This document shows positions 21,913-33,252 of a DNA stretch of 64,000 nucleotides, piece by piece. The notes under the pieces are model-generated. The model had not been told where the DNA came from. It ran no database searches and worked only from the letters and a program-made list of their open reading frames with translations. The DNA is taken from the NCBI GenBank assembly GCA_014526335.1, contig JACTAT010000009.1:2242446-2306445 (forward strand). The letters are read 5' to 3'. A program made the translations under genes and the position numbers. This DNA comes from Chrysaora quinquecirrha. Its lineage: Eukaryota > Cnidaria > Scyphozoa > Semaeostomeae > Pelagiidae. How positions within the stretch are numbered: the first letter of the stretch is position 1; the number at the start of each line of letters is the position of its first letter.

Positions 21913-24900
21913 TTATTCATGGACATCTAAGCATTGTCCCATACATTTGCAGAGTTCAGTACATTCAAGATTATATTGCTTGCATTTGCATCTTGAAGAG
22001 CAATTCCGCTTACAGCTGCATCTTACAAGCTCATGACATGCTTTCGAGGCCTCCGCATTCAACATCCACCTTGGTGATATCTCATCTTGGCTTTGTTTCC
22101 ATCCCCAGTCATTGACATCCGGTATTTCTTGCCGTCTCTGAAGTGACTGTCCCCAGATTATACTAGAACAAACATATGGTCTTCAAAAAACTGTACAATA
22201 ATTGATGAAAAAAATGCCCGTTGGAGAATGAAAAATGCTATATCATATCTCTTCTATTTCTGTTATATTTGGCAGAATTTTGCAACTATGGGGCCTCACC
22301 GTGGAAAAGGCATCACCGAGAGTTTGAACAAATAACGAAACAGAAATGAAATCGGTTCAATTTTGTTTAAGAACATAATTCAGCCCTTGATAACGAGCAT
22401 AATTCGTGACTTGATACAAGCATAGCCTCGAGACGTCTTAGTGTTAGATGTACAGCTACACCATGTTGTGCTACCGCTATTGAAATTTATGTTATTGTCA
22501 CATAATTGAGCTATTAAACACAGCATTGAATCAAATGCCTTACCCGCCTTGCAGTATAGCCCTCCTTGAATGAAGAACCAGCGCATCTCTCGTTGGCGGA
22601 ATGCCTTCAATATCACGTCCTTTAGAGGTGAACAGTGCTCTTTGACACGAGTTTACGGTGTGTAGTGAGCTTGATCTGTTGTCTAGCAGAACTACATAGC
22701 GTTCGAGCAGTTTCATATCTTCTTCGTTGAGTTGGTGTACTCCAAATTCTGATAACCTGGACGAAGTGTTGGATAGCTTTTTAGTTTTAACTTATGGTTA
22801 TTTTATGATATCTTAGCAAGGTATAAAGACGTCGAAACGAATATAATATAAAATGATATGAAAAGAAAAAGACAGTAGCGCTGCTGAAAAAGTCCAAAAT
22901 ACCTCAAGAAGACGTGTTTTACATCTGGGTATGCTTTCCACGTATCCCATGCCATTTTCTTCCCACGGCCACCAAATGAAGACACTGTATCACAGCCTGT
23001 GATAGCATACCAAAATAGAATTCCGGCACAAACTTGAATTCCAAGGTTTGCAGCGTATTCATGAATTGGAAGCCAACCTTTATGAATGCCAGTACCGAAT
23101 TCTATCCAAAGCTGTTGTATCCGCAATTTGTTGAATATTGATAAAGCTATGACGACCACATCTGTATCGACTGTTCGTATGCATGAAGGGTGTGAAGGAA
23201 TATCCTGGTATCGGCTTCTTCGTAGTAAAATGGTGCAAGCGAGGCCAAGTTGACTGAAACATTATTGCAGATTCCATTTTCAAGAGATGTTACAATGACA
23301 GTATATTCATTTGAATTTTGTTTTCCAAGCTCTACTGCCAGCAGCTTGAAAAGCTCTTCTTTGTTCATATCAACTCCAAGAAATTGACGCCAGTTTTAGC
23401 ATATAGGTGTTGACTCACGAACGGATACCCTATTACCACCTCCCCTCTTCTCTCTTGTTTCAGATTTCAGACTGTTTTGCAAATATCAATCGAAAATGAC
23501 GTCTTCTCGTCGGCGACCATCAGCTCATAGCTCTTGGAGAATCTTTGGAACAAGCAACTTCGAGCAATACTCTCCGAACGTTTTAACATCGCCTGGCAAA
23601 GTCATTTGAACCAATGCTGCACCATCAATAACTGTTGCTGTCGTTTCTGGACAATCAAATCTTGTGTCACCATATGTTTCGATGATCTGAAGAAAATCTG
23701 CTTTGTTCCCTTTCCTTAGCTTGCGGTATTCCGATAATGATGGAGGATACGCGTGATTTTCATATGAGAAAGATTTCCTCAAGATCGCTTTCTCTTGACT
23801 GGCAGGCAACATACAGTGATGCAAATAACTTGCGATCTTGCTTTAGTGAAACAGCTTTAAGCTTTGTCTTTGAAGTGGTGATTGAATTCTTCTGCCTGAA
23901 CAAGGAGAGTTTCTTTCTTGGGATCGTTGAATAGATAGAAACTTTACAACTCACAAGCCTTTCATGTACATACTGCTGATATTGCTGCTGTCCAATGACT
24001 GACGCTAACCTCAACCATTCAGCAGCACCTTTATTCATTATGTTCTTACTCACAGCACTTACAAGTATATCATTCTCTTCGAAAGGATTCCCAAGCTCTT
24101 CAAATGCGTCTTTAAATAAAATGACATCTTGTCGAAAGCGTTTTTCGTGTACATCTGAATCTTCAAGATGGCTGAGGTGGTCGTTTTCTTTGACGGTCGA
24201 ATCTTCAAATAACTGAAGTAACCTCGCAATCTCAGGACCTGCAATCATCCACTTGAACAATGCAGTTGCGTTGTCTAAAATGCTTATTGCGCCACCATCA
24301 ATCTTTACAATGTTATTATTCTGCTCATTATTCTGGGCCTGATCTTCAGGCATACTGGAAAATTTTCTCTTTGTCTTCTTTGATGTGAAGTGGCCTTTCT
24401 TGAACTCTTCATAGATCTGAGGGTGCTTTTTCTTTAATTGCTTGAGGTCGTTTATAAATATGGGTAGCCATCGCGCGTAATGGGTATGGTCTAATGAGAA
24501 CATCCATGGTGCAATCTGTTCGAGGGCACTCACAAACATATCAAAGTTCGATAATCTAACACTTTCAACCAAGAGAAGCAGAATCGACTCCATTTGTATC
24601 ACTGTGTACCAATACTTGAATTGAACTGATTATTCAAGGCGTTGAGATATCCAGCTTTCTAATGGATGGCCGGAATTACTTCGGAGGTAGGCGTTTTGAA
24701 GTAGCAAATACAGACCTGTCCAAGAAACTTGAAGCGCGTATCTTGTTCCCTTTACTTGTTTTCCAGATAGAAATGACTCTGCCCGGCCTGGTGAATTGAT
24801 CTGCACTTTAACTAAGATTTCTATCCAACCACTTCCTTCCAGCCAGTCACCCGTCGCATCTAAAAAGGGCATCTCAATATGCAATGCGCCAAGCATCATA

Positions 24901-25850
24901 AGCAATTGATCTTCTCTGTAGATTTCTGGGTACATCCATTGAATTTGTTTTCCCAACGCATACACTGGTTGATCAGCAGTAACAACAGGTGATTGCTCTG
25001 AATTCAATCGCAAAAAAATGTTTTTGATAATGTCCATCGCATGACGTACCATTGCAGAAGAATTTTCAGAATCTTTCAGCAAAGGAAGAAGAGTTGAAAG
25101 TGACCTTACTGGGGTTTGTTTGATTCTGTTAGCATGAAAGCCTGACCAAGACAAACAATTTTTGACATCAATAGAGCTGTTTTCTTGATTGAGTGACTTT
25201 AAATTTGAAAGCCATTGAAAAGATTCATCCGTCGCCTGTATAGAGACGACATTGCTAGGAATGACTGACTGAAAAAGGGAATTCGGCTGCAAAACTTTTG
25301 GTCAGAGGGAGTCATGTATAATTTTCTGGAAGCTTTAGCTCTATTCTGGAAGCTTAATCGGTTTCTTGCAAATCTGGTAACAGCATCTCAGTCTCTGTAT
25401 TGGGGTGCTGGAAGATAGAAATACTGGTGCCATGGAATGAGTTTTTTGCTGTAACAGATGAAGGATTGTGGTCAATGTTATCGATTACAGCAGTGATGAA
25501 TAACGCTTCTTTCAGACACGGTGGACAAACAATGCCTTGCTGATGGTATTCTTGACAAACTTGCTTTGCAATTGAGGTTTGGACATGCTGTACCCGATCG
25601 TAGGAGACGCACGTTCAAAACTTCGCAAGGCGACTAACGAGTCCTTTCTTTCTTGTTTTAGAATGAATCATTAGTCCCATATAAAGTGGAAACGGTGTTT
25701 CTTGCTCTTTGCTATGTCGTTTACCTTCAGTGGTGGTAGTTGATCGCTTATATTTCACCATGTTGAACCTGACTAATTGGGCTAATGTGAGTGCAGCCTT
25801 GTGTGTTGATATAGATAACGCATCTGTTATGCTTTTTCATTTCATTTTCA
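21913..25850 (-). pseudogene. FEN/PIN-like transposon protein, copy A, middle and C-terminal part
   Basis: Minus-strand coding sequence in several frames. In order: 'CVSYDRV' and 'IDNIDHNPSS' with 'NSFHGTSISIFQH' (about 25,610-25,400), a middle region ('LGALHIEMPFLDATGDWLE', 'SLDHTHYARWLP'), then the nuclease-like part with 'VIDGAALV', 'VIFD.YLQNSLKSETREKRG', 'YYEEADTRIFLH', 'VDTDVVVIAL' and 'ITGCDTVSSFGGRGKK' (about 23,000). A Cys-rich tail (CSCKRNCSSRCKCKQYNLEC) follows, with a stop at 21,913 overlapped by AATAAA. A GT-AG intron lies at 22,163-22,543. Frameshifts near 23,150, 23,370, 23,520 and 24,620 show it is dead. Copy C (61,591-63,423) aligns throughout. The acidic motif order suggests a FEN1/XPG-type nuclease (inference). 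Confidence 0.65.
22163..22543 (-). other. Spliceosomal intron in copy A
   Basis: On the minus strand the donor is GCGG/GTAAGG (intron starts at 22,543) and the acceptor is TTTGTTCTAG (ends at 22,163). Joining the flanks gives '...ILQGGIIWGQSL...', which aligns with the uninterrupted '...YQAGHCWGQSL...' of copy C at about 63,150-63,195. Length is 381 bp. Confidence 0.75.
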
Positions 25851-25961
25851 CACTATTTAATGTTGGATTTCGTGTCTTAAGCGACTAGTACAAAGTACTA
25901 ATTTATTCCAACTTAACTAATTACTCTAATTACAAGAAAAATAATATAACTACTATAATTA

Positions 25962-28900
25962 CTAAGAACATAATCTACAGGTGCATTGCTCACCAGACCA
26001 GGATTTTATTTTATTTTTAAAAGCGGCAAGGGTTGGAATCATTTTAATTTCATCACTAAGGGTGTTCCAAAGGAGACTCCCTCTGAATGATATTGACTGA
26101 CAGCCAAAACGTGTCTTGACCTTTGGAAGTTTACAAAGGTCATTTATTCTCAAGTTATATCTCATTTCTTTCTTTTCGTGAAACTCCCAAAGATAGGAAG
26201 GATTCAGCTGATGTATTGTCTTGTAGACCTCGATCATTAGTTGTTGAAGATTTTTTACGTGTATTGTCTGGCTGTTGTTTCGACTCAATAGCATATCAAA
26301 GGAGGATTCATAGTCCTGGTAGAGCACCCGTAGAGCACGTTTATGGGTTTTATTTATAATACTGTTTGCCGCTTCGCTACAGAACGCCCACACCAAAGGA
26401 CAATAATTGAAGTTTGATAAGATGACCGAGCTGCATATTGATTTTGCTTGATCTATTGTGAGATAGGGACTAAGTCTTGCAAAGGCACTAACTTTGTTGT
26501 TAACCTTCGAACAAAGACCTTTAATATGCACGTCAAATGTTAGCTTTTTGTCAATATGGATTCCTAAAAGTTTCACGTTTTCTGCTGATGATATTTTATG
26601 ACCATTTATATTAAGGCGTAAATATGTATTATTTTTAAGACCAAGGAACATAACCTGGAACTTTTTGGGATTCGGTACCATCCCATTTTCGGAAAACCAA
26701 TCTAACAAAAGAGCTAAGTCATTTTCTAATCCACATATTATTTCCATGAGATTATTACCACATGCATATATTGTATTATCGTCAGCAAAATTGCATATGT
26801 TTGACTCTAGGTTCATCAGAAATAGGTCATTTAAAAAGATGTTAAAGAGCATGGGTCCTAGTACAGATCCTTGTGGCACACCGATTTTGATTTTATGTGG
26901 TGAGCTTTTGAAGCTTCCAATTTTAACCCTTTGGTATCGGCTTTCTAGGTAGCTACAAATGAGCTGAAGGCTATCGCTACCGAACCCATAGGCCTCTAAT
27001 TTTGCTCTGAGGAGGTCATGGGGCAGACAGTCATAGGCCTTTGATAAGTCCATGAGTATTGTACCAACAATTCCCGAAGAGTCGAGACATCTTCTCCATA
27101 ATTCAAGCACCCTAATTAATGCATTCTGGGTGCTGTAAGACTCTCGAAAGCCAGATAACAAGTTTGATAGCTTGTTTTGGATGTAAGGTGATATCTGGTT
27201 TATTAGTATTCTCTCGTAAATTTTCGATACTGATGATAAGACACTTATTGGTCTGTAGTTGGATTTCAAGGTTGCATCAGTGTTTTTGAATATAGGAGAG
27301 ACATTTGCTTCCTTAAGTTCGCTAGGAATTGACAGTTATATATTGCAGAGTTTATGCAGTCAGTCAGGTATGGGCATATAATATTTTTTGTTGTTTTTAG
27401 TATGTCGGTAGGGATTTTTCCACTGTTAGACTTGTTTGTATCTAGTGCCTCAATCTGCCTCATGACCTCGTTTGGAATTACGTGAGAGAATTTAAATTTT
27501 TCAGTATTCTGATAAAAGGTTTTGATCCTTCTTATACTTGGATGTCGTACGTACTTATTAACTGCTCTCACTACCAATTGTGCTGTTGTCATATTAACGG
27601 GGATCTCTTCTTTCAGAGATGGATCGATATCCATTTGATCTGTTATATTTATAAAGTACTCGTTGAAACATTCTGCAATTTCCTCGTCATTTGACAGGAT
27701 TTTCCCATTTTCTATCAAATTGATTTTCTCGCTCATTGGGTTAACGTTTGAAAACAAGGGTTTACTGTTTTCCAAAACTTTTTATCATTTTCTATTGACT
27801 TAGCCTGAATTGATCTATAATATTCTCGTTTCGCGTTTCTGTTCAGTTTTACGACGATATTCCTTTGATCTCGGTATCTTTTTATATCTTCTTGTCTCTT
27901 TGTTTTGTTGGCAACATTTTTTAGTCGGGATCTTCTCATGATTTCCTTCCTTAGGTCCTTGTTCATGTGTGGTTTGTTATTTGCCCGAACAATTTTTGTT
28001 TTTTGAGGGGCATTTGCATCAAAGGTATTCGTAAAAATCTTCTCAAACTGTTCGTATTCTGCTGGAAGGGAATCGAGCATATTAACCGCTAATTCATTTT
28101 CAAATTTTTCGTGAGACCAAGTTTTATAGTCTCTGTAGGTAATTTTTGTTGGTTCAACCTTTTCGAATGTCGATTTTAGAATGGTATAAATCATATGATG
28201 GTGGTCACTAAATCCTGTTTCAAACGACTTGGAATGCATGAATGAATGTTTACGATTAGTTAAAATTAGATCGATACAGCGGCCCTTTGATGATTTAAAG
28301 CATGTTGCACTTTTAATCAGATTATATAAGTTGTGATCTTTACTTAGGAGTGACATATTTTTCTCACTAATTTCAGCGTTAAAGTCACCAAGGACTACTA
28401 CATTTTCATAATTTTGAGATCTGTCCAATATTTCAGACAGATGTTCTAAAAAATACTTCAGATCTTTGTTTGGTGGTCTGTATACCGCTAAGACCAACCA
28501 TTTTTGCTTTCTTATGTTTATTTCGAGTGACACTATTTGAATATCAGGTGCCTTCGTAAATGTAAGTTCCTTAGAAATGAGTCTTTCCCTAACATAGACT
28601 AGAATACCACCGCTTCTATCGGATACATCCAATCTATATGGAGTTTTGTATCCTTCTATCAGAAATTGGCTCGAAGGAAACGATGAGTCAATTTTCGATT
28701 CTGCTATGGTTAGAATGTCCAAGTTATCTTTCATCATCATTGAAAAATTATCAAATTTGTTTCGTATGGAGTTTATATTCAAATAGCTTATAATAATATT
28801 CTTTGGATATCTCAGGCGAAGGGTTTTGAGTTCGTCGAAAGGGTCAGCCTCATTTCCAAGGTTACTGGTTGTTATTGGATACCTAAGATCGGTATCTTCA

Positions 28901-29064
28901 ATAAGGATATTATTGTTTAAGCTCTCATTATCATTTGTTTCATTACTGCTTAAGCGTTCATTATCATTTGTTTTATTATTTGTATTTTCTATATATCTAT
29001 TTTTCCTTGGCTGGCTAGTTCTGCAGTTCAAAATTTTTAATAAAATTAATAAAATTATTGGCAA
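25962..29064 (-). pseudogene. LINE ORF2: endonuclease and reverse transcriptase
   Basis: The first part (29,064-27,733) is an apurinic-type endonuclease: 'ISYLNINSIRNKFD', 'TIAESKIDSSFPSSQF', 'VYRPPN', 'VVLGDFNAEIS', 'IDLILTN' and 'SDHHHMIY'. The second (about 27,775-25,962) is a reverse transcriptase: 'NYRPISVLS', 'DLSKAYDCLPHDLL', 'GVPQGSVLGPMLFNIFLNDL', 'CNFADDNTIYA' (the ADD catalytic motif) and 'KLLGIHIDKKLTFD', ending 'FRGSLLWNTLSDEIK'. The catalytic residues look intact. Frameshifts at about 27,760 and 27,275 split it, so it is probably inactive unless these are assembly errors in homopolymers. Confidence 0.8.
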
Positions 29065-30249
29065 GATACGAATTACCCTTTTCGTTTAAGTGAAGTTTCT
29101 TTCGGCTGAGGCAAGATCCATCTAAATTAGAGTTGTCAACAAATTCAATATGTTTTTCTTTTGCCAAGTCTTTCATTTTAGCATTGAGATCTGTGACGCT
29201 AACTTTTTTGTCTTTGGCTTGTTTGTCCTTTCTCATAACAGCACTTGATATGGCTATAACCGTCTCGGGGGCGTGGCATTTGATGTTTTCAATGATTCTA
29301 GTGAAATTTCCCAGTGTGTCTGTTTCTTCGTTGCTAGTAAGGTCATTTGTTCCTGCATGTATAATAATGCAGTCAGGTTTTCTTCTTACAACTGGTTTGA
29401 TATAGTCCACTATGTCTGTCGTTGTTGCTCCAGAGTGCGGTTTTACTTTCACGTTGTGAACTTTCTGCAATCCTTCTTCATAGATCCCATTCAGTATTGA
29501 ATCTCCGACTATGGTAACTCTTTTCCTTTGTGACTTTTGTTTCTCTTTGTTATTTTCTTCTGGTCTTTTGTATCTGTTTTCAGTGTTGGTTCTGTCAGCT
29601 GAAGCCTGAAATTCATCTGCTGTCGTTTTGTTGTTGCCTTGTTGATCTTTTGTTGGATAATGTTGTTTATTCCCAACAGGCGTTTCATGTTTGTTGTTTG
29701 TTGTTGTAATCTGCTTTGGATGTTCAAGCAATCTTTCGATAACAAATTGTTTGTCATTTAGTTGTCTTTCTAAAGAGAATATTCGCTCGTTCAAACTTCT
29801 GACGAGAGCTTCACGATCATTATCAGCATTTACAACTTTTTGGGGACTAGTCGGCTTATATTTGTTTGCGACCCCCGCCTTGAGAGATAAAAGTTCACTG
29901 TGCGTAAATCGTTTAAAGTCCTCAAAGTCGAGAAGGAATTTTTCGAAGTCTTGCTTACTTACAAAATTACGTTCATCCTCTTGCAGCGGGTCTGTTTGTG
30001 TTTCGCAGCTTTCCTTGTCGTCTTCGATACAAATCCTCTCGTCGTATTTCGATATGATATTTTTCCATTCACAGAAGTTGTGTACATTTTATTCTCTTTT
30101 ACTGCCTCTTCCAATGCAGCGATAGTAATGGCGTCACCCATTCCATGCTTCAACCTGCAATGCTCAACTATCTTTTCTCGATATCTTCCTTGTTTACCAT
30201 TTCTTAGACTTTCTGATGCTTCTATCACGTTATTAATATCAATTTCCAT
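29015..30249 (-). pseudogene. LINE ORF1 with SGNH esterase domain (frameshifted)
   Basis: ORF1 protein of the LINE. It begins MEIDINNVIEASES at 30,249, shifts frame near 29,960, then has a coiled-coil-like stretch ('LNERIFSLERQLNDKQF'). A Lys/Gln/Asn-rich linker and an SGNH/GDSL-hydrolase domain follow. The GDSL-type Ser block is 'IVGDSILNG', the Asn block is 'IIIHAGTNDL' and the His block is 'KLHLNEKGNSYL'. Esterase-bearing ORF1 proteins are known from CR1/L2-group LINEs, where they are thought to act in RNP-membrane or RNA handling. The stop overlaps the ORF2 start (29,064) by about 50 bases in another frame, a common LINE arrangement. Confidence 0.75.
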
Positions 30250-30354
30250 GTTTGTTTACTATGTTAAACAACTTAACTGATAAGCAATTTGTAAAATTTG
30301 TAAAAATTTTCAAGAGCACTGATTCAAGCAACCGCTCAACAGCGTTTTTGGTGG

Positions 30355-31331
30355 TCATTCACGCAAAACTTGAGAAGGATCCTCCATCCGATGTGAAAAG
30401 ACTTGTTTCCTAATGATATTGGCAGCTTTAGCAAGGCAAATTCCATCATCCTTGTCATTCTGTAGGCATGCTTGGTAAATCGCTGTACCAGTTTCTTCCT
30501 TGAGGGTTAAGAGAACATTGTTCCTTTGCTTTTCTTCCCTAAGCTCTATAATGTGATCTAATATGTCATTCTTCAAGCGAGTACTGTGCACATTTTTGAC
30601 TTGTTCTGAAGTAGCACCATATGCAAGGAGGTGATCGCAAAAGAGCTGTTTCAAACTACTCAACTTGAATACGGAAATATTGGTGGAAGACTCTATCATG
30701 TCTCTAAGGTAGTCAATAATCTCAGCCAATACTACCCCTTGGTAATAGCGTCCTCTGTTTTGTGAACAGACTTTGCTTGATGGAAACTTCTGAGACGATT
30801 GTAGAGAGCAGCAAGGCATTGCTTGTGATATCAAGCCTCAATTGCTACCATGTCACCTTCGCTTAATTTGGCTAAGAGTTTTTCATCGAAGAGCTCCTTT
30901 GCCGCGTCACGAACATTCTTGTCCAGGCCAAGCGTTTGAGCATTGGTCAGATTAACTTCCAAATCATCCTTTTCACAAAAAAACATCTAACCTTGAAATT
31001 ATCAGCGCTGTACCTTTTGCGTGTGCTGGGTGGGACCTGAGCAATTTCAACATCAGCTGCTTGTTTCTTCTTTTCCCTGCATACCCTTTGGTAATGATAT
31101 TCGCCATATTTGTTTTTACAGCGCTTATGGAATTTTGCCTCGTTTTGAAAGAGATTGCAAGCGAGTGCTTTTCCTTGCTGGACATTCTAATACTTCTGAT
31201 GTCGCTCCTTGGCAAACAAAACAACTCTCCGAATTTGTCTCCAATGTTTCATTGCTTGATGAACTAGGTCTGTTTAATTCACCATGGAGGTCAACCAGCT
31301 CAAATTTTTCTTCGACATTTCCACATATCAT
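30355..31331 (-). pseudogene. FEN/PIN-like transposon protein, copy A, N-terminal part
   Basis: Minus-strand start of the copy A protein. The likely ATG is at 31,331 (MICGNVEEKFELVDLHGEL). Then come 'SESCFVCQG' (a CxxC pair), a stretch with 'AKFHKRCKNKY', and a second CxxC-like site ('FFCEKDDLEVNL') followed by 'LFDEKLLAKLSEGDMVA', 'YHKQCLAALYNRL' and 'LCLAKAANIIRKQVF'-like sequence before the LINE. Several frame changes (about 31,190, 31,000, 30,830, 30,730) break it. Paired Cys/His motifs suggest a zinc-binding N-terminus, perhaps DNA-binding (inference). No named domain is claimed. Confidence 0.55.
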
Positions 31332-31639
31332 GGTCTTACTTTCCAAATAAACTTCTACGTGAATTGCTGGAAACTTCGATATTCGCAGCAGACAATTTAT
31401 CTCAACTTTTACCACGTGTATCTTGTGATTGCGAAATTCGATCTTTATCACGTGTATTTTGTGATTGCGACATACTCATTCAAAAACAGCTATTATCTTG
31501 CTATTATTTCATCCAGACGTCGTGTCAGGTGACTTTTACAATACACGCTCGAAAGTCAAAGAGTTAAAGCAAATGAAACCTTTACAATATCCGGTTCATT
31601 TATTGGGTTTGTTTATTGACGCTACCTAGAAACTGACAC

Positions 31640-32025
31640 TCAAAAGTGGCGGCTTATGACCTCTACCAATTTTCGTGCAGGTATCACCATTTGAAGCAAT
31701 ATTATTAGAAAAACCTTTTTTAGGGTCTGGTACTTACAGTAGTACCCCAGCCTTAAAATAGCATTTGGGGGCATTTTTCAACTGGGGTCGGCATCTTACC
31801 TTTTTGAGCATATGAAACTGCCCATCTCTACTAATTTTCGTTCAAGTATCACCATTTGGAGCAATATTATTCGAAAAACGGTTTTTAGGGCCTGGAACCT
31901 AGTACCCTAGTCTAAAAATAGCAGTTGGAGGCATTTTCAACTGGGGTCGGCATGTGACCTTTTTCAGCGCTCAAAATTACCACTGTGACCGAAGTTTCAT
32001 GCTGGTATCCGATTTTGCACAACAC
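31640..32025. repeat. Right subterminal repeats of element A
   Basis: Two and a half units with a 160-bp period: 'agtaccccagccttaaaata' at 31,741 and 'agtaccctagtctaaaaata' at 31,901, each followed by 'actggggtcggcat' and 'gaccttttt' words. They are in inverted orientation relative to 21,520-21,730. The array ends with 'tttcatgctggtatccgatt' and 'ttgcacaacac' (about 31,995-32,025), the candidate terminal repeat. Confidence 0.7.
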
Positions 32026-32585
32026 GCTTACTATTTGAGAGTAACAACGCTGACTACTAGATGTGATTTCATCAGCGCCATGAGCTTTCCCAGGTTTTAA
32101 CTTTCTGAACCTATCATTGAACTTTTCCTCAGAAATGTGAATATCTGCAATGCATGCATCAGTATTGATATTACTTTTTAGAAGTCTTTGCTTCCTTTAT
32201 CCTGGCTTTCAAGTAGCTTTTTCAAGTATTGCGATTCTGCCTTTTTCAGATTTATATTAACTTTGTTTCTTCAGATCTTATACTTGTCTTATTCCTTTGG
32301 GTCCTTGGTCTGTTGTGCCTTTTGTAGTTGCTTGTATCATTTATTCATAGCTTTGACAATAATCCGTTGCTAGTGTAGGTGGTGTTAAAAGGTCAATAAT
32401 CAGTTGTGATGTTTGAAGTGCCTATTTTTGAGCTAGTGTGGTTACCCCTTCATTATGATGTCAAGTCCCAGCGTCAACTACAGGGTGATCGCTCCGTTTC
32501 ATTTCAAGTTGCCATTTCACATTTTGTATTAGTAGTGGGTGGATCTCATACATTATCTTGTTAAGTTTAAGGAAACATGACAAAG
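32026..32585. other. Unassigned interval, possible RT relic
   Basis: On the minus strand about 32,055-32,130 reads 'ISEEKFNDRFRKLKPGKAHG', which resembles the 'LKPGKAPGPD' block upstream of LINE reverse transcriptases. It is too short to call a gene. The rest is unassigned. Confidence 0.3.
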
Positions 32586-32589
32586 ACAG

Positions 32590-32840
32590 CCATTATCCCT
32601 CAATGAACATTGCCCGTTTATTAAAGGATAGAAACAAAGCCTTTGCCCCCAGAAAACATTCCTCGTTAATTAGAAGATGGATAAAACTCCTGTCACCCTG
32701 CAACGAATATTGCCTGTTTATTAAAAGATTGAAATACGCTTGCCCGTTTATTAAAGGATGGAAATAAGGGCTTTACTCCCCGTTTATTAAAAGATTACTT
32801 GTCACCCCTCAACAAATATTGCCCGTTTATTTAAGTATGG
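32590..32840. repeat. Tandem 'tgcccgtttattaaa' repeats
   Basis: Five to six irregular units built on 'aatattgcccgtttattaaa' followed by 'agattgaaat' or 'ggatggaaat', with 'cacccctcaac' words. They are related to the units at 3,840-4,085. Confidence 0.65.
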
Positions 32841-33244
32841 AAATCCGCCATCCATCTATCACTTCTAAGTTTCTCATTTTCACCTCCATGAGCAAAGAGG
32901 CTCGAACTGCGGGAACGCCTAAAAAGCATGCATCAAACATAGCGCTGGCCTGTACCATTGAGAAACCAAGTCCAAACTTATCTTCACTACTGTTCAAGAC
33001 AATGTAGCATCGTTCCAAGTTGACACACTTTCCTTGTCATATGCACCGTGGTTTTCACATCTCTAAGAAGCACACCTCTGCACATTGCAGCACGAAACAA
33101 GTGGCCACCGAAGGACTGTCCATTTTGTATGACCGCTCTTCTCTTCAACTACTCAAATCAAAACAATAGGTCGTTTTGCGCTAAGTATATATTGTCCTGC
33201 GCGGAACACCATTCTAATTGAACAATACAGTAAATGACCCTGTT
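32841..33244. other. Unassigned interval
   Basis: A 63-codon minus-strand frame at 32,827-33,018 has no recognisable motif. Nothing else is seen. Confidence 0.3.
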
Positions 33245-33252
33245 GGCTGAAG

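Larger units (their letters stand above)
25850..30340 (-). mobile_element. Nearly full-length CR1-like LINE inserted in element A
   Basis: A minus-strand non-LTR retrotransposon with an esterase-type ORF1 followed by ORF2 (endonuclease then reverse transcriptase). It splits the copy A gene between its N-terminal part (ends about 30,355) and the rest (resumes about 25,850). The 3' end is AT-rich with A-rich words near 25,835-25,870 but has no clean poly(A). The orientation matches the host element's gene. It is younger than element A because it interrupts it. Confidence 0.75.
21520..32025 (-). mobile_element. Candidate DNA transposon A encoding a FEN/PIN-like nuclease
   Basis: The unit is defined by related repeat arrays in opposite orientation: left at about 21,520-21,730 and right at about 31,640-32,025. 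Both contain the core 'ctatttttagactggggt' followed by a 'ggttccaggcccc'-like word. A broken gene on the minus strand fills the interior. A later LINE insertion (25,850-30,340) accounts for about 4.5 kb, leaving about 6 kb of element. The right terminus, read inward, is TTGTGCAAAATCGGATACC then AGCATGAAACTTCGG. It matches the termini of element B at 44,552 and 53,477 (TTGTGCAAATTGTGATAC, AAGCACCAAAATTTCGG). The left terminus seems truncated. I cannot assign it to a named superfamily. Confidence 0.6.

Noticed and set aside
32827..33018. 63-codon minus-strand frame
   Set aside because: Short, no motif and no homologous copy in the window.
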